Shown piece after piece: positions 44,001 through 54,000 of a stretch of DNA of 64,000 nucleotides. The position numbers and the translations under genes were made by a program. Position 1 is the stretch's first letter. Every line of letters begins with the position of its first letter. Source of the DNA: Trichostrongylus colubriformis (lineage: Eukaryota > Nematoda > Chromadorea > Rhabditida > Trichostrongylidae); contig OZ022256.1 in NCBI GenBank assembly GCA_963978905.1, positions 51,074,001-51,138,000 of the forward strand, written 5' to 3'. The notes under the pieces are model-generated. The model did not search any database. It was not told the DNA's origin and saw only the letters and a program-made list of their open reading frames with translations.

Positions 44001-46757
44001 CCGTCCACGTTGAATAAGAAAGATGCTACAGTAGGCCACTTGCGGCTTCTCAAGCTTTCATAGGGATGATTATTTATTTCTTTGCTTCACAGCTATTATT
44101 TCAGTAGTGATGAAATGGCAGATGATGTCTCAGAACCAAAATCGGGGTCAGAAGAGATAGATAAGACGGCTGATATAAAGGCTAGGGTGAGTGGCATCTG
44201 ATGCTATTCGAAGCTCCCTATCTCATGGAATAATGTGATAAGGAGAAAGTGTAAGGAACCTCGGACACGTCCATGAAGAACTTTCTTATGAATTTCTTTT
44301 CACTTCGTTAGGTCACAACTGCTTTTATCTTTAGAGTGGATTATATCACCTCCACAAAAGCAGGGTCGCTCATAGAGCGTATGCTGCCCACATATATGAA
44401 ATCACAACACACACTTGACGATTCGTCAGACAATCCTGAAACGCATGAAATTTATCGCAAGCGCTTCGAAAGCAAAAGTGAACGAATTCTCATGAGCACG
44501 CTAAAGTTCTCCTTTTACACATGCTTGTCCTTGGGAAACTCTAGAAAACTAGGGATAGTTGTTACAAGTATGGGATCGAGTCCCGTCCGACACCGAAGCT
44601 TTTGCCCATAACTCAGCATATTTGTAACAATTTTCGCATCGCGTGCTGCGGCGAAAATCAGCCATTCAGCCATATCAACATTGAATACTAGGAATAGTGT
44701 TGAATGTGTTCACGCTTTTTGAAGTCACATCGATTTAGGCAGGTTTGAGCAAACAAAATACAGAAGGTAGTGGAACCGCGGTAAGTGCCATGAATTTTGT
44801 TTGAATTTCACCTGGTGTTATTTGAAGGCTTATTTCACCATGATATTAGGTTGGTGCGTAGGTTTTGCTACACTTTTGAAATCCCTTGTACAATGCCGTT
44901 GCCACACCGAAGAGGCTCCGCTTGATCTAAGCAAATATGGCTCCAGTTGAGAACCTCATACTTCGCGATATGGCGGCTGCTAATATCTGTGGTGCTTCTG
45001 AGAAGACGTCACCCATCATGCCACAGTATCTAGTTGGTTCCACCGTTTTGATTCTGTAGATACGAGTCTTTTCGATCGACCACGTACAGGACGGCCATCG
45101 ATCACTTAAGATAGTGAAATCCTTGAAGGTCTCGAAGCGAATGCATAAGCGACTGCACGAGCTATTACGCTGGAGGTATACCACACTGCAATCAGCAGGC
45201 GCTTCGGTGATCCTGGTTTCAGGAATCTTCGCGGTATGCGTACCTCACCAATTCAGTGAGTCGGACAAGGTCAACTGCGTCAGTGTGTCAATGTTTGCTT
45301 TGTCGTCCTCACTTGACCAAACTTCTTCGAGGGATTATCATCGAACATGAAAGCTGGGTCCTTCATGTAAACCATACGAGGAGGCGTCAGTGGCTGTCTA
45401 CCGGAGAACTGCCACCGCCTGAGGTGAACCAGGAAAAATACTGCTCTGCTGTTACTGGAATTTCTCAGGTATGCAGTACTTCGAGTTGCTACCTAGTGGT
45501 ACTGCAGTGACCGAAAGTGTCTACACTAACGATTGGCAGAAGTTAGCCGACATTCTCCGACAGCGTTATCCAATGAGAACACGTCTTGTTTTGCAGCATG
45601 ACAACGCAAGACCACATGTTGCAAAGATAACACGAGAGAAAACCAAGGAGCTTGGCGTAAAGCTCTCTAATATCATCTGAAGGAGAAGATGCCCGGCGAA
45701 CTAGCTGAGATGAAATCATGTGTGCAAGCGTTTTTCGATTCGCAGCCCCCGAAGTTTTGGGCACAGGGCATTTAGGAGTTACCCACGCGTTGGGGACGTG
45801 TCGTAGGAAACGATGTTATACTGTGGATTAATATTGGTCACCTGTGAAGTAATAACTTTTTGAAAGCAGAACTGACCCCTGTTGCGGCACATCTGACCCC
45901 TTCGACTCCTTTCCCGGCGTGGTCGGAAGAAACGTTGAGAATCAGATGCTTCGAAAGCATCGTCCACGGAAAAATAAGTTTCTTTGTCACCCATGTATTT
46001 ATGTTGTATATGCCCAATAAGGGCCGCACGCAAAGTTTCACGCGAGAAAGTGAGAATTTGGCTACGATACAGTTCCTCAAATTCACTGCCGAATGGGCGG
46101 GCCCTCCGAGCAAAATTCTCGTCCCGTCGTTCACCGCGGTGGGAGCGGAGAGTGACTGTTTACGTAACTGTCTGTTCCTACAATGTGTCTTCGACAGCGG
46201 CGGACGAGGGAGTGCGGAATTGCTCGGAGGCCCCGCCCACCCGGCCTAGACTTTGTGGTGCTGTATCTAAGCCGAATTCACATTTTCCCTGTGGAGCTTC
46301 GCATGCGGCCCACATTCGGTAAATACACCGTAAATATATGGTTGACAGGAAAACTCATTTTTCCATGGAAGATTCCTTTAAGTCCATGCCGTTCGTCTCT
46401 TTCCTATGATTGCCTCTCCACCCTTTGTCTGGTTCTAGCTGAACTCATAATGGCTCATACAGTAACGGATATCTAATAAGACAATCGACAGGAATCAGTC
46501 ACTGAAGTCAGAATACTCATAATTCGAATAGAGGAGCTCGAGCTTGCGAATAAAAAGTTGAAACTGCAAATGAAACGTCTGAGGAAACGACTACGCGAAA
46601 AAGACAAGGTAGGAAGTACAGTTGCATATCTCAATTCAAAAGATAATAATTTCTACAGGATTTTGTTCAGATGGCCTCAAACTCTATGGATGGAATGAAA
46701 GTTTTAACAGAAATGAAACCGAGTAGTTTGGCCCTAGAGAGGAAACAGGAGAAGTAG
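35089..46757 (+). CDS. Uncharacterised charged, coiled-coil protein with transposon-filled introns
   Basis: Confident exons, all in one phase chain: 35703-35795, 37436-37586, 41083-41154, 42062-42084 (23-bp microexon), 42165-42256, 44105-44186, 46492-46608 and 46659-46757 (TAG), 243 codons. Upstream, exon ?-35220 ends at GTGAGTG. A further exon at 35561-35651 with a weak GTTCTC donor fits if ATG at 35089 is the start. The alternative frame of the 35.1-kb exon (...SDVADYLEKE) joins directly to 35703. The protein is highly charged: basic helix (KRTRKLREMFRRF), Glu/Lys run then Pro/Ser-rich stretch, short acidic exons, and a heptad-like coiled coil in exon 46492 (IRIEELELANKKLKLQMKR). No signal peptide or membrane helix. 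Introns hold two TTAA elements, an inverted-repeat element, a Tc1, a Tc1-type MITE, a Tourist-like MITE, a mariner relic and a third TTAA element. I do not recognise it; a structural or scaffold role is a guess. Confidence 0.6.
36368..36778. mobile_element. TTAA-target foldback element, copy 1
   Basis: TTAA lies at 36364-36367 and TCAA at 36779-36782. The left end reads AGGTATGGTGCACGG and the right complement AGGAATCGTGCACGG. Inverted similarity runs inward through GTATTTACTCAATAAGG and its partner TTATTAAGCAAATACAAC and a GC-rich centre (CCGTCGTCCGCCGCGG). About 410 bp, non-coding, in an intron. TTAA is the target of piggyBac-type transposons. Confidence 0.65.
36916..37230. mobile_element. 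TTAA-target MITE, perfect target duplication
   Basis: TTAA occurs on both sides (36912-36915 and 37231-37234). The ends AGGCACTTTCC and GGAAAGTGCCT are perfect inverted repeats of 11 bp. The interior has CACCAATTGGTGACC and its complement in a small internal palindrome. 315 bp, 130 bases right of copy 1, same intron, same target type but a different interior. Confidence 0.75.
37903..38652. mobile_element. 750-bp inverted-repeat element
   Basis: AAAGACAGTGATAGGGGTAAT at the left is mirrored by ATTACCCCTACCACTGTCTTT at the right. Inner arms also mirror (TCTTTGATACTGTCCGGTGGACG with the complement near 38580-38610; CATTCTTCGGCAAAGTCGAC with 38470-38490). It lies in the 37587-41082 intron. A diverged copy lies at 12938. 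No coding capacity or clear target duplication. Confidence 0.6.
38822..40383 (+). mobile_element. Tc1-like element with IR/DR-type ends
   Basis: 1,562 bp with terminal inverted repeats of about 81 bp starting CAGTAGCGGTCAAAAGTTTG, differing at only a few positions, flanked by TA (38820-38821 and 40384-40385). A second, inner transposase-site-like repeat (GGCGCGTCAAAAGT.TGGAAAC) occurs near 38998 and, inverted, near 40180-40206. This double-site arrangement is the IR/DR type. The transposase gene is broken. It sits in an intron of the charged-protein gene in the same orientation. Confidence 0.9.
39112..40133 (+). pseudogene. Tc1-type transposase, broken
   Basis: The N-terminal part (39112-39390) has a helix-turn-helix (NLLAEQYHLAESTITKIFKRY) and the GSGRPRKTTP linker. 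A one-base loss in the T run at 39390-39394 shifts the frame. The next part, GGLFGRRPSRKPL to WTRKE, is in frame 3 and ends at TGA 39549-39551. The same frame then resumes to 40133. The first catalytic Asp is replaced (FSNESKF instead of the usual SDES). The second lies in QHDNDPKH and the Glu in NPIEHLW, 34 residues apart (DD34E). Frameshift, stop and lost catalytic residue make it inactive. Confidence 0.88.
41487..41650. mobile_element. Tc1/mariner-type MITE, intron copy
   Basis: Ends CACTCCACTTCAGAGC and the complement of GCGCTCCAAAATGGAGTA, continuing into GATAGGGCGTGGCCTACGGA on both arms, with TA on each side. Centre of CTCTCAC-type pyrimidines. Sister of 8319 and 52025. It lies between the exons at 41083 and 42062. 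Confidence 0.7.
42977..43147. mobile_element. Tourist-like MITE, intron copy
   Basis: AGCAGCGTTCATACTTTGCG and GTGCCGGCAGCAGGGCG on the left are mirrored by CGCCCTGCCGGCACAAAGTACGAACGC on the right (read as two short blocks). TAA precedes it. About 170 bp with a pyrimidine-rich centre. It matches inner sequence of 1678 and the element at 60417. Confidence 0.65.
44846..45860 (+). pseudogene. Mariner relic
   Basis: A mariner-type end, TTAGGTTGGTGCGTAGG, follows TA at 44844-44845. Transposase fragments are recognisable in shifting frames: RRRQWLSTGELPPPEV near 45380, YFELLPSGTAVTESVY near 45475, LQHDNARPHVAKITREK near 45590, and a terminal PTRWGRVVGNDV near 45785. Stops and shifts separate them and the right terminal repeat is not recognisable. 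It is older than and a different lineage from the mariner at 18727. Confidence 0.75.
45955..46377. mobile_element. TTAA-target foldback element, copy 2
   Basis: The right flank is TTAA (46378-46381); the left flank is TCGA. Ends AAGCATCGTCCACGG and the complement of CCATGGAAGATTCCT. Inside, GCCCAATAAGGGCCGCACGC and its mirror near 46290-46325 surround a GC-rich centre. It has inserted just after the mariner relic in the same intron. Confidence 0.6.
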
Positions 46758-46848
46758 CTAAAACAGTGCTCTACCTCACACACTAGTTTTGCCGATGCTT
46801 GTATTCACCTGCTCGCCGTATCTTCAGCGCATCAGCGTATGCGATGTA

Positions 46849-47352
46849 GAGTAGCGCTCAAAAGTCTTCGGCTAAAACGTTTTGTCATAACTTTTTTTCA
46901 ACTTGACCAAATTTGACAAAATTTGAATATGTGGCGCCTTAACCTATTGTCAACATTTCCTTCTACTTGAGTGCCGCTATACTCTTTTTATAGATTTTTA
47001 CAAGCATTTACTACAAAAGGACCGAAAAAAAAGAAAAAGGCTTGGTCAAGAAAAAGGCTTTCTTTACAAAAATAAAACGAGGGAGCCTCAGAGAACATCA
47101 ATAATTTGTAGAAAGACCACGACTTTTGATGACAGCGGCACAGCGCCACGGCATAGGGATGGCACTCCAAAAGTGAAAAATTGTATTTAACCATGTAACT
47201 TAAACCCTTGAGTGCCAAAATAGTATATTTAGTATGCAGTGCCTTCAAGTACAACACACTGAAATTTCTTTTAGATCGGTCCTGTCGCAAAAAGTTACAA
47301 GTGAAAAACCCAAGTGATAGAATATTTGGCTGAAGACTTTTGAGCGCTACTG
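46849..47352. mobile_element. Tc1-type MITE (504 bp)
   Basis: Left end GAGTAGCGCTCAAAAGTCTT and right complement CAGTAGCGCTCAAAAGTCTT, with TA on each side (46847-46848 and 47353-47354). The terminal pattern CAGTAGCG(C/G)TCAAAAGT resembles that of the full Tc1-like element at 38822, so that lineage could have mobilised it. No transposase. It lies 90 bases downstream of the charged-protein gene. Confidence 0.75.
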
Positions 47353-47360
47353 TATATCTA

Positions 47361-47411
47361 GGTAAACCCCCAAACGAGCTCGATACTAACGGGCTCGTTT
47401 GGGGGTTTACC
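47361..47411. repeat. Perfect 20-bp-arm hairpin
   Basis: GGTAAACCCCCAAACGAGC and its exact complement surround an 11-base loop. It sits 8 bases from the end of the Tc1-type MITE. No T-run or gene end gives it an obvious role; it may be a tiny transposon remnant. Confidence 0.7.
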
Positions 47412-47893
47412 GATGGAGGGAGGCGGTAGGCTGAATGGGTAAGGTCGTAGAGTGCGTGTTTAACAACAAAAGAAGCCACATACGCCACATACTTTCTGTT
47501 GGATTTTGGGGTCCCTAGTGGACAAATTCTACTTCCGTGAATACCCAAATGAACGAACTCATCACTACACAGAATTTCATCAAGCAAAGTAAGAGCGTAA
47601 GTTGGGCACTTAGTATTCTGAAGCAGATCCATGAGGCTACAATTTGGTTCAATGCAAATGAGGATACACACTTTTTCTCGCGGAAAATTCGACAGGTTTA
47701 AGATGGGTATTGAGTCGATAAAAGTACATAGCAAGTGTACCGGCTCAATGACACATGTCTTACTATGATAACAGCAGTCGAATCTCCTACCTTTTGCGGG
47801 AAATACTACGAAAAGTTGAAAAAGGGTGGAGCAAAACTCGAAGAGAAAATGGCGAGGCCATCTTTTCGCATGCCACCAATCTGAACCAGCTGA

Positions 47894-48045
47894 GGCCGCC
47901 GTCGGACTTTGCGGTTTTGCGTTTTTGCAATTCTGCGATTTAGTGGAGACGCGGCTCCGCACGCGAAGTTACAGCATTGCACAATCTCAAGGTCGTACTG
48001 TCGCGTGAAAAGTGTGATGCCTCAGAATCGCGAAGTTTGACAGCC
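47894..48045. mobile_element. Tourist-like MITE
   Basis: GGCCGCCGTCGGACTTTGCG on the left and the complement of CGCGAAGTTTGACAGCC on the right. Flanks are TGA and TAA. It resembles 1678-2007 internally (GGAGACGCGGCTCCGCACGCG against GTCGCGGCTCCACACGCG). Confidence 0.6.
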
Positions 48046-48294
48046 TAAGGAATCGTTTACTCGACGAAGCCCTCCCCAGTCCAGCATGTGGCCCATAGCG
48101 CGCCCTTCAGAGCATAAACTACTTCAACATAGACAAACTCTCCACAGAAGGTCAAGTTTTATATAGAAAATAAATAAAAAGGGGCGAGCAAATAAGTAAG
48201 CAAGTTTTCTCCGGAAATTCGGAACACTGAAAACGTTTCCATCCAACATTTTTAATGAATTTCCGACACAATATTTCCGTGACATAGTTCTGAG

Positions 48295-50124
48295 ATGATC
48301 GCACCTTCTAGCAAGGCTTTTCAGAAGATCGATGAGCTCACGACACTAAACGCGTTTCTGCAAAAATCATCTGCAGCAGAAGAGCAAAAGGAGGAGGAAC
48401 CAAAACCGGTACGTGGGATTATTGCGAAAGTGTTTTGACATCCTTTTGTTCCTTTGCTTGAACATTGCATAAATATATAATATAAATTCTGCATCCTTCA
48501 CAATGACATACCATAATAGAACTTATTACCAGAGAATCGATTTCCAGACACTGCAACAAGAAACGATTGCAAAACGTGGTTTGGAAATCATGAAACGGAA
48601 CCATCTGCTCGAGGACACTGTTCACGATGCAGAACGAAAAACGCTGTGCAATTTCTTTGAAGCCGCTGAACCCAAGCCAACACCAGCGGTGAATTTTTTC
48701 TACAGGCAATCCTTCTCATTCAGAGAAAATCCATTTTGCTTCTTGATAGCTAGTCTTGATGGCTAAAAGAGCGTTCAGCCGAAAGTTAAGAACTAAAACG
48801 TTCTTAAAGTTTTCTTTTTTAACTTTCTTATAAAACGTTCTTATGATAAAAAATATAAGGACTGAAATGCCTCATAATAAATGAATATAAATGAATATTC
48901 CTTTAGATAGTCATGCTCATCGACAAGGCGCTATCTTACGCGATGGATGTGATCCTTATGCGACCGGATATGTTTGATGACGTAGTCGACAATGAGCTTC
49001 GGTTATTTCTGCTTGATAGCACAAAGGTCAGTTCAAAAAGGCAGTCCAAGTAACACCTGCAAAGCAGCATGACCGAGTTGGTAGAGCTGCTAGAGGCTCG
49101 ACGTCTGCCTGCACAGCCATCGGATTCCAAGTTCCAGAAATCATCTGATCTTCGAGGGGACCTACGGACATAATGGACTGAATTTGAAATTCGCGCGCGA
49201 CGCGTTTCCGCCTTCCGCTTCTCGTCTGCGCCCTCTCCAAGTAGCTCACTGGGCACCCACCCTCTCAGTTGAGAGTAGGGCTTTTCCAGAGGGATACAAT
49301 AGGTAGATATTGAGTCAAGCGCTGGCATTGATCCTTCTGTGTTCGGGTTCACTATGACAGTGATCTTTGTGGTCCTCAGTTAATCCACGGAATCCAAATG
49401 CATGTAAATCGTAGTAAAGAGGGCCGTCCGATAAGACAAATCAGACTTTTCAGGCAAAGCATGTCCTGCTCGATGTCATGCTTCTCCATCCAGAATACGT
49501 ACCACGGGCATGGGGAGGTGATGTCCTAATGAGGCGGAAACAAGAGCGTGTGACAGAAGCTGACATGAAAAGCCCTTGCGTGGCTGAGGACAAAACCGTC
49601 ATGGATGAAGACGTGATCGAATCGAAACCTGGCAAGCCAAAACCATCAGAGGTTCTACAAGCACATCCACAACCCGCGCGAGAGAAGAAATCAAAATCGG
49701 AAAAGTCACCTGGTGAACGATTTCCGCAGAAGAAACTCCCGTCATCACCGGCTTTGGTGAGGAATAAATTGTCACTATCGAATCATCGTTCTCAGAAAGT
49801 GAATGTACACGTTTTCATTTTTATGTTATGGATGAGAATGAAATTTTGCTACAGGGCAGAAGGAGCAACAGACTCCCGCGGGCGGTCGCGTTACGCTAGT
49901 TGAATTATGCATCAAAGCGTTGCATACTGAAAGTAGCATCATATGACACCTGCTAACGGAAACAACTTCTTGTTCATCTGAATAGAAGCCCATGCAATGC
50001 TATTTTTATGAACCGATTTTTTCAGAAACAAGGAACTCAACCAGCAAAAAACGCCGAGATCGCCAAATCGAGAACTTCACCAAGTGCACCAACACACAAG
50101 GCAACTGGCCAGGGCACCCGCTGA
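48295..50124 (+). CDS. Uncharacterised 263-residue protein
   Basis: Five exons, each ending in phase 0: 48295-48408, 48533-48688, 48907-49026, 49454-49756 and 50026-50124 (TGA). Donors are GTACGT, GTGAAT, GTCAGT and GTGAGG. The ATG at 48295 follows CTGAG, which may be a trans-splice acceptor. The protein starts MIAPSSKAFQKIDELTT and has a Glu/Lys-rich link, a helical middle (TIAKRGLEIMKRNHLLED; VMLIDKALSYAMDVIL; LRLFLLDSTKAKHVLLDVM), then a long basic, Pro/Ser/Lys-rich C-terminal part. No signal peptide or membrane segment. AATAAA at 50296-50301 fits the 3' end. I do not recognise the family. It lies head-to-tail behind two other plus-strand genes. Confidence 0.65.
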
Positions 50125-50295
50125 TTTTATCGATTTTCTGAAGGTGCTAACATGCAACTATGCTCATCGAAACCGTTATCATTGCCGTTAATTATTAATT
50201 TGCATGTGGTCAGGAGGGGTGATAAGTCTGCTTATCACAATCGCATTTTATACCTGCTAGACCGTATAGCTGAACTGTATGTAATGAGACAGTAG

Positions 50296-50301
50296 AATAA
50301 A
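50296..50301 (+). terminator. Polyadenylation signal
   Basis: AATAAA 172 bases past the stop of the gene ending at 50124, followed by a T-rich stretch. Confidence 0.45.
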
Positions 50302-50320
50302 TTTTTGTATGCTTCCAGCA

Positions 50321-51414
50321 AAATCAGAAAGTTGAAGATCGCTGGCCAAAAGGCTATAAATCACTAAATAACCGCTCAGTGGTCAGATAGCTGACAGGAG
50401 GATTGGTGTTGATAAGAGTTTGACGCTGAGTGTGACCATGATACAGAAAATAGCGTCGGAGTACGCTCCATCAGAAGAATCTATCTATCAAATCATTTTT
50501 TCATAAAATATCAGTAATATCTACTACATAGGTTCATACCTATCGGTACGGATCAAACGATTGGAGGCTGTGACAAAAGCAATTGTGTCGCTTTAAAGTT
50601 ACTATTTTTCATGAAGGATTCACTTTGAAAGGAAGCAAAAACGTTGGACTTCGTCCAGACGAACGGAAACGTCTACTAGAGAGGGCCAGGGCTATTTACT
50701 CATCTGGAAGGGGCGCCACCTGAGTGAGGTATCTCGAAACAAAAAATAGAAGAAATCCAGAGAAAATGTTCCGCAATAATCCAAATGATGTGAGAGTGAC
50801 CTGACCAATCCTGAGACAAGAGGGCTTCGGTTACCTAGTAGGTAAGGATTAGTGCAGCTACGAGCAGCTATAGCAGATTCACAGTGGTAAGCGTGAAATT
50901 ATAAGTACGATGAATTTTAGGAATTACAGATAACTTGCGACGGGTGCCACTCACGATTACTCCTGGTTCGAGGGCATAAGCTAAATATATTTTTTGTGTC
51001 TTGAATAGTTCATTCGTGATTTGTTTACCTTTCGACCTATCTAGTGGGTTGACCATACCCTTCATCCTTGGTTTTATCACTTTTGTATGGAGTTAGATTG
51101 CTCTGTCGTCATTTTGACTAACTACATACAATGGTTCATCATTTTCTGCTGATTTCTGGCGCGTCTATGCACACATAAATAAACAAGTAAATAAATAAAA
51201 TTTGAGAAAATTTGTCGAAAAAGTCACATTTGCAACCACGACAGAGCAATCAACTCGTGTTCCGAGGAATGCTCTTTAAAAAAAGTAAATTTTGTTCGTT
51301 ATTCTTTATAAACCATGGAGCCATTCTTGGAATAGACGGATATACAGCTTTTACAAGACGCCATCTATATGGTATAACCTCTGGTGACCGAATAAGATCC
51401 CATCCCAGTCAGGT
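50321..51414 (+). CDS. Cluster of candidate short exons
   Basis: Several splice-framed open segments follow the 263-residue gene. 50321-50390 reads QNQKVEDRWPKGYKSL... to TAG after a CTTCCAG acceptor, in phase 0. A segment from 50456 reads KIASEYAPSEESIYQ to TAA. One ending at 50721-50723 (TGA) reads FHEGFTLKGSKNVGLRPDE... SSGRGAT. One ending at 51412 before GTGAGTG reads GAILGIDGYTAFTRR.... The first could be an alternative last exon of the preceding gene, because the phase matches. No single model connects them, and function is unknown. Confidence 0.3.
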
Positions 51415-51415
51415 G

Positions 51416-52024
51416 AGTGAATGTCATATGAATAAATGCTGTTGTTTGGCGAAAGCGGTGACAATATTGTTGAAAAATAAGCTATGAAAAAAAAAGAACG
51501 GCGGCAAAAATTTGCCTGAAATTTAGGTAATCTCTAGATTAAGTTAACTTCAAAGTGAGCCAATTTTCATGCCTTAGACAAAAACAGGAAAACAAAAAAG
51601 TTAAGAATTGGTACAAACAAAGTTGGATAAAAAACATGGGTGGTAGCGGTGTTGGATGAGTGGAAAAATTGATCCATATTGACATGGCCACCTTTATTTG
51701 ACCTTTGACCACCCACTGTAGCACATTTAATGAGTCAGTAAATAACAACAATGCAAGAATCTACAGACCGAATAACAAAAATGTACAAATTTTCTGGAAT
51801 TGATTCGTGATTATGCATCTATGCGCACTATATGAATATGGCACACAGGTTGTGAGTTGAATCCATACTTTTTTACCATTCATACAGCATGATAGCAATG
51901 CACTAAGCTCAAAACGTATAAGAGATTTGCTTGATAAGATAGGGATTCGATCCACTGAAATCATACTGCAAACGTCTTCGACAAAAATTTTGCAGTAGGC
52001 TGCGTAAGGTACTGTTCGCAGTTA
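51416..52024. other. AT-rich spacer
   Basis: No coding or repeat structure recognised; short minus-strand open frames only. Confidence 0.4.
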
Positions 52025-52197
52025 CAGTCCTTTCAGCAAAACTGATTGGGCGTGTCCTACGGACTTGTATGAACATGTATCAAACGCTCTCAATTCTCTC
52101 ACATCGCCACACACTCTCGCTCTCGCCACGTACTCTCACTCTCGCCATTCACCCATGGCCGTGGGACACGCCCAATCAGTTTTTTCGAAATGGACTA
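52025..52197. mobile_element. Tc1/mariner-type MITE, third copy
   Basis: Ends CAGTCCTTTCAGCAAAACTG and the complement of CAGTTTTTTCGAAATGGACTA, then GATTGGGCGTGTCCTACGG on each arm, flanked by TA. The pyrimidine-rich centre matches the other copies. The inner arm differs from the two copies at 8319 and 41487 (CTGATTGGGCG against CTGAYAGGGCG). Confidence 0.72.
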
Positions 52198-52419
52198 TAG
52201 CAGTTCAGGTGATCGCTCATGCTCCAATCGAATTTGTTATTAATAAAAGCGAAGCTAAATAAATAAGTAGGCAAAGAATAAACTGGCATAAAAAATGGAA
52301 AATATCCTTTTTAAAAGATTAACAGAAGCTGAAATGTTTCAGAAAAAGTGAAAATTTTGTCTGCTGATAATTATACCTACATAGAACTATGTAGGTAGCA
52401 ATGCTATGATCATCGATTG

Positions 52420-52620
52420 AGTAAGAGTATTTTTGGAGAGATTCCTTCTGAGAGATTTAGATTTTCAGGAGGTTTAAGAGATTTTAGATTAGAGATTTTT
52501 CTCAGGAAATTTGTAGAGATCGTTTTTTCAATTCCAGAGATTCTAGAGATTTTTAGAGACAGATTGGAGAGATTAGTTTTAAGTAATTTTGAAATTTCCT
52601 CAAAAGCTTAATCCTGGTTG
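52420..52620. repeat. GAGATTTT-type simple repeat
   Basis: Degenerate repeats of AGAGATTTTAGA and related words over about 200 bases. A short hairpin (CTACATAG/CTATGTAG) precedes it near 52378-52397. Confidence 0.5.
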
Positions 52621-53654
52621 CAGATCACAATGGATTTGTAGCTGTCACGTGAAGACTTGAAAGAACAGGAAAATAACCATAAGCTAGCTTCTCTCAGAAG
52701 GTATATTAAAATCGTGCACGTTAATTCAAGTATTTACCGGTTTGGTGGCTACCAGAAAGCTGCTGTTTCGTCACCGTCCTATCCCCGTGAAAAAAGCGTG
52801 CTATTCAGCGGTAATGAGTTTGATACGTACTGATTTGCCTCCCGCTATACGCCATGCACTTGACCGCAACTTGGAGTGGTGAAAGTGTTCAAATGCTGGT
52901 GACTTAGAAACCTGTGGGGATATTGTACCTTGCTGGCGCACGTGAATGTGCATAGGTTGTATTGTTATAATTTGTGCAGTACCCTAGAGGGGTTACTGGG
53001 CCCTTATTACGGAGAGCTCACCCGAGCATATCAGAGCAAATGTATGTGCCTTACTGATGGGCGCAATGTCGCTCAAGCTCAAGAAGTCATCATTAAAGCA
53101 AAAATATATGTGCATGTATTACATGTTACGACAATATTACCGGGTTGGTAACACTGGTTCAGGACGCCGCATCGCGGAGCCCGCCGCTCACCGCGTGCGG
53201 CACACCGCTAAAGAGTGCTATATCGCATTTGTGTGCGTGACGCGCCGTATCCTTCAGCTGGATTTAAATTCACAGTTCCAACCCGAGGAAAATATGCAAA
53301 AGATGCGTCCCAATGGAATGGCCGGGGCAACATCGAGCTTGTTCTGGTGATATCTGGGATTAGCAGAATATACATAAGAAGGTACAAAGTAATGTTTAGA
53401 GTTCGCGATTTGCGCGACTCGCGCGATTCAGACGGAATGAAGAAAATCTGTATTGACTGGATGAATTAACGCTTAAATCGCATATTCTGAGCACTGCCCA
53501 AAGTTTTTGGATGCGAGGCAAGTCAATCGTGACAACTCGCACAGATCCTTAAAAAGTGGGCGTGGTGGATCACAAGGTGGGTGAGCCGCTTCTATGTGCT
53601 CCTCTTCACTTGAGTTTGACACCGTTTGAAGAAAATTGTGTACTACTCTTGGTT
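52621..53654 (+). other. Unresolved; possible exon remnants
   Basis: Open segments around 52972-53110 and 53215-53469 (CVRDAPYPSAGFKFTVPTRG) look partly coding but have no clear acceptor-donor pairing and no recognised domain. Treated as unassigned. Confidence 0.3.
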
Positions 53655-53666
53655 GACCAAATAATT

Positions 53667-53672
53667 TTTATT
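53667..53672 (-). terminator. Polyadenylation signal of itr-1
   Basis: On the minus strand AATAAA lies about 330 bases past the itr-1 stop codon at 54001. The sequence between would be the 3' UTR. It contains a short CA/GT microsatellite near 53815-53830. Confidence 0.5.
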
Positions 53673-54000
53673 ATTACTTTTTTGATCTATGCAATAGATT
53701 TTATGTACATATAAATAGTAATAAAACAACGAGACAATCAACAAGAAGTGAACGATTTGATAAGTCCATGACGAGTATGTGACGTTGGTACATATGATAA
53801 AGACATTCATTGAAAACACACACACACAAACATGTACTGCACCAGTTATCACAAATCTGACGTAATATTACAGAAATCACAGACACTGTACGGTATCGGT
53901 CATACTCCATTTGAGCAGCCACCGCGTCTCTGTCTCTCCGTTAATTAACACTCCTACTGCCTCATTTCGAGGATAAACTGAAATTATACACACATATCAC

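Noticed and set aside
44529..44605. tRNA gene suggested by GGGATCGAGTCCC
   Set aside because: No A box at the right distance and no pairing acceptor stem.
46988..47962. A 324-codon minus-strand frame
   Set aside because: It runs through half of the Tc1-type MITE, its end, the 47361 hairpin and part of another MITE. Composition is Cys/Phe/Leu-rich without motifs. It is an assembly of non-coding repeats.
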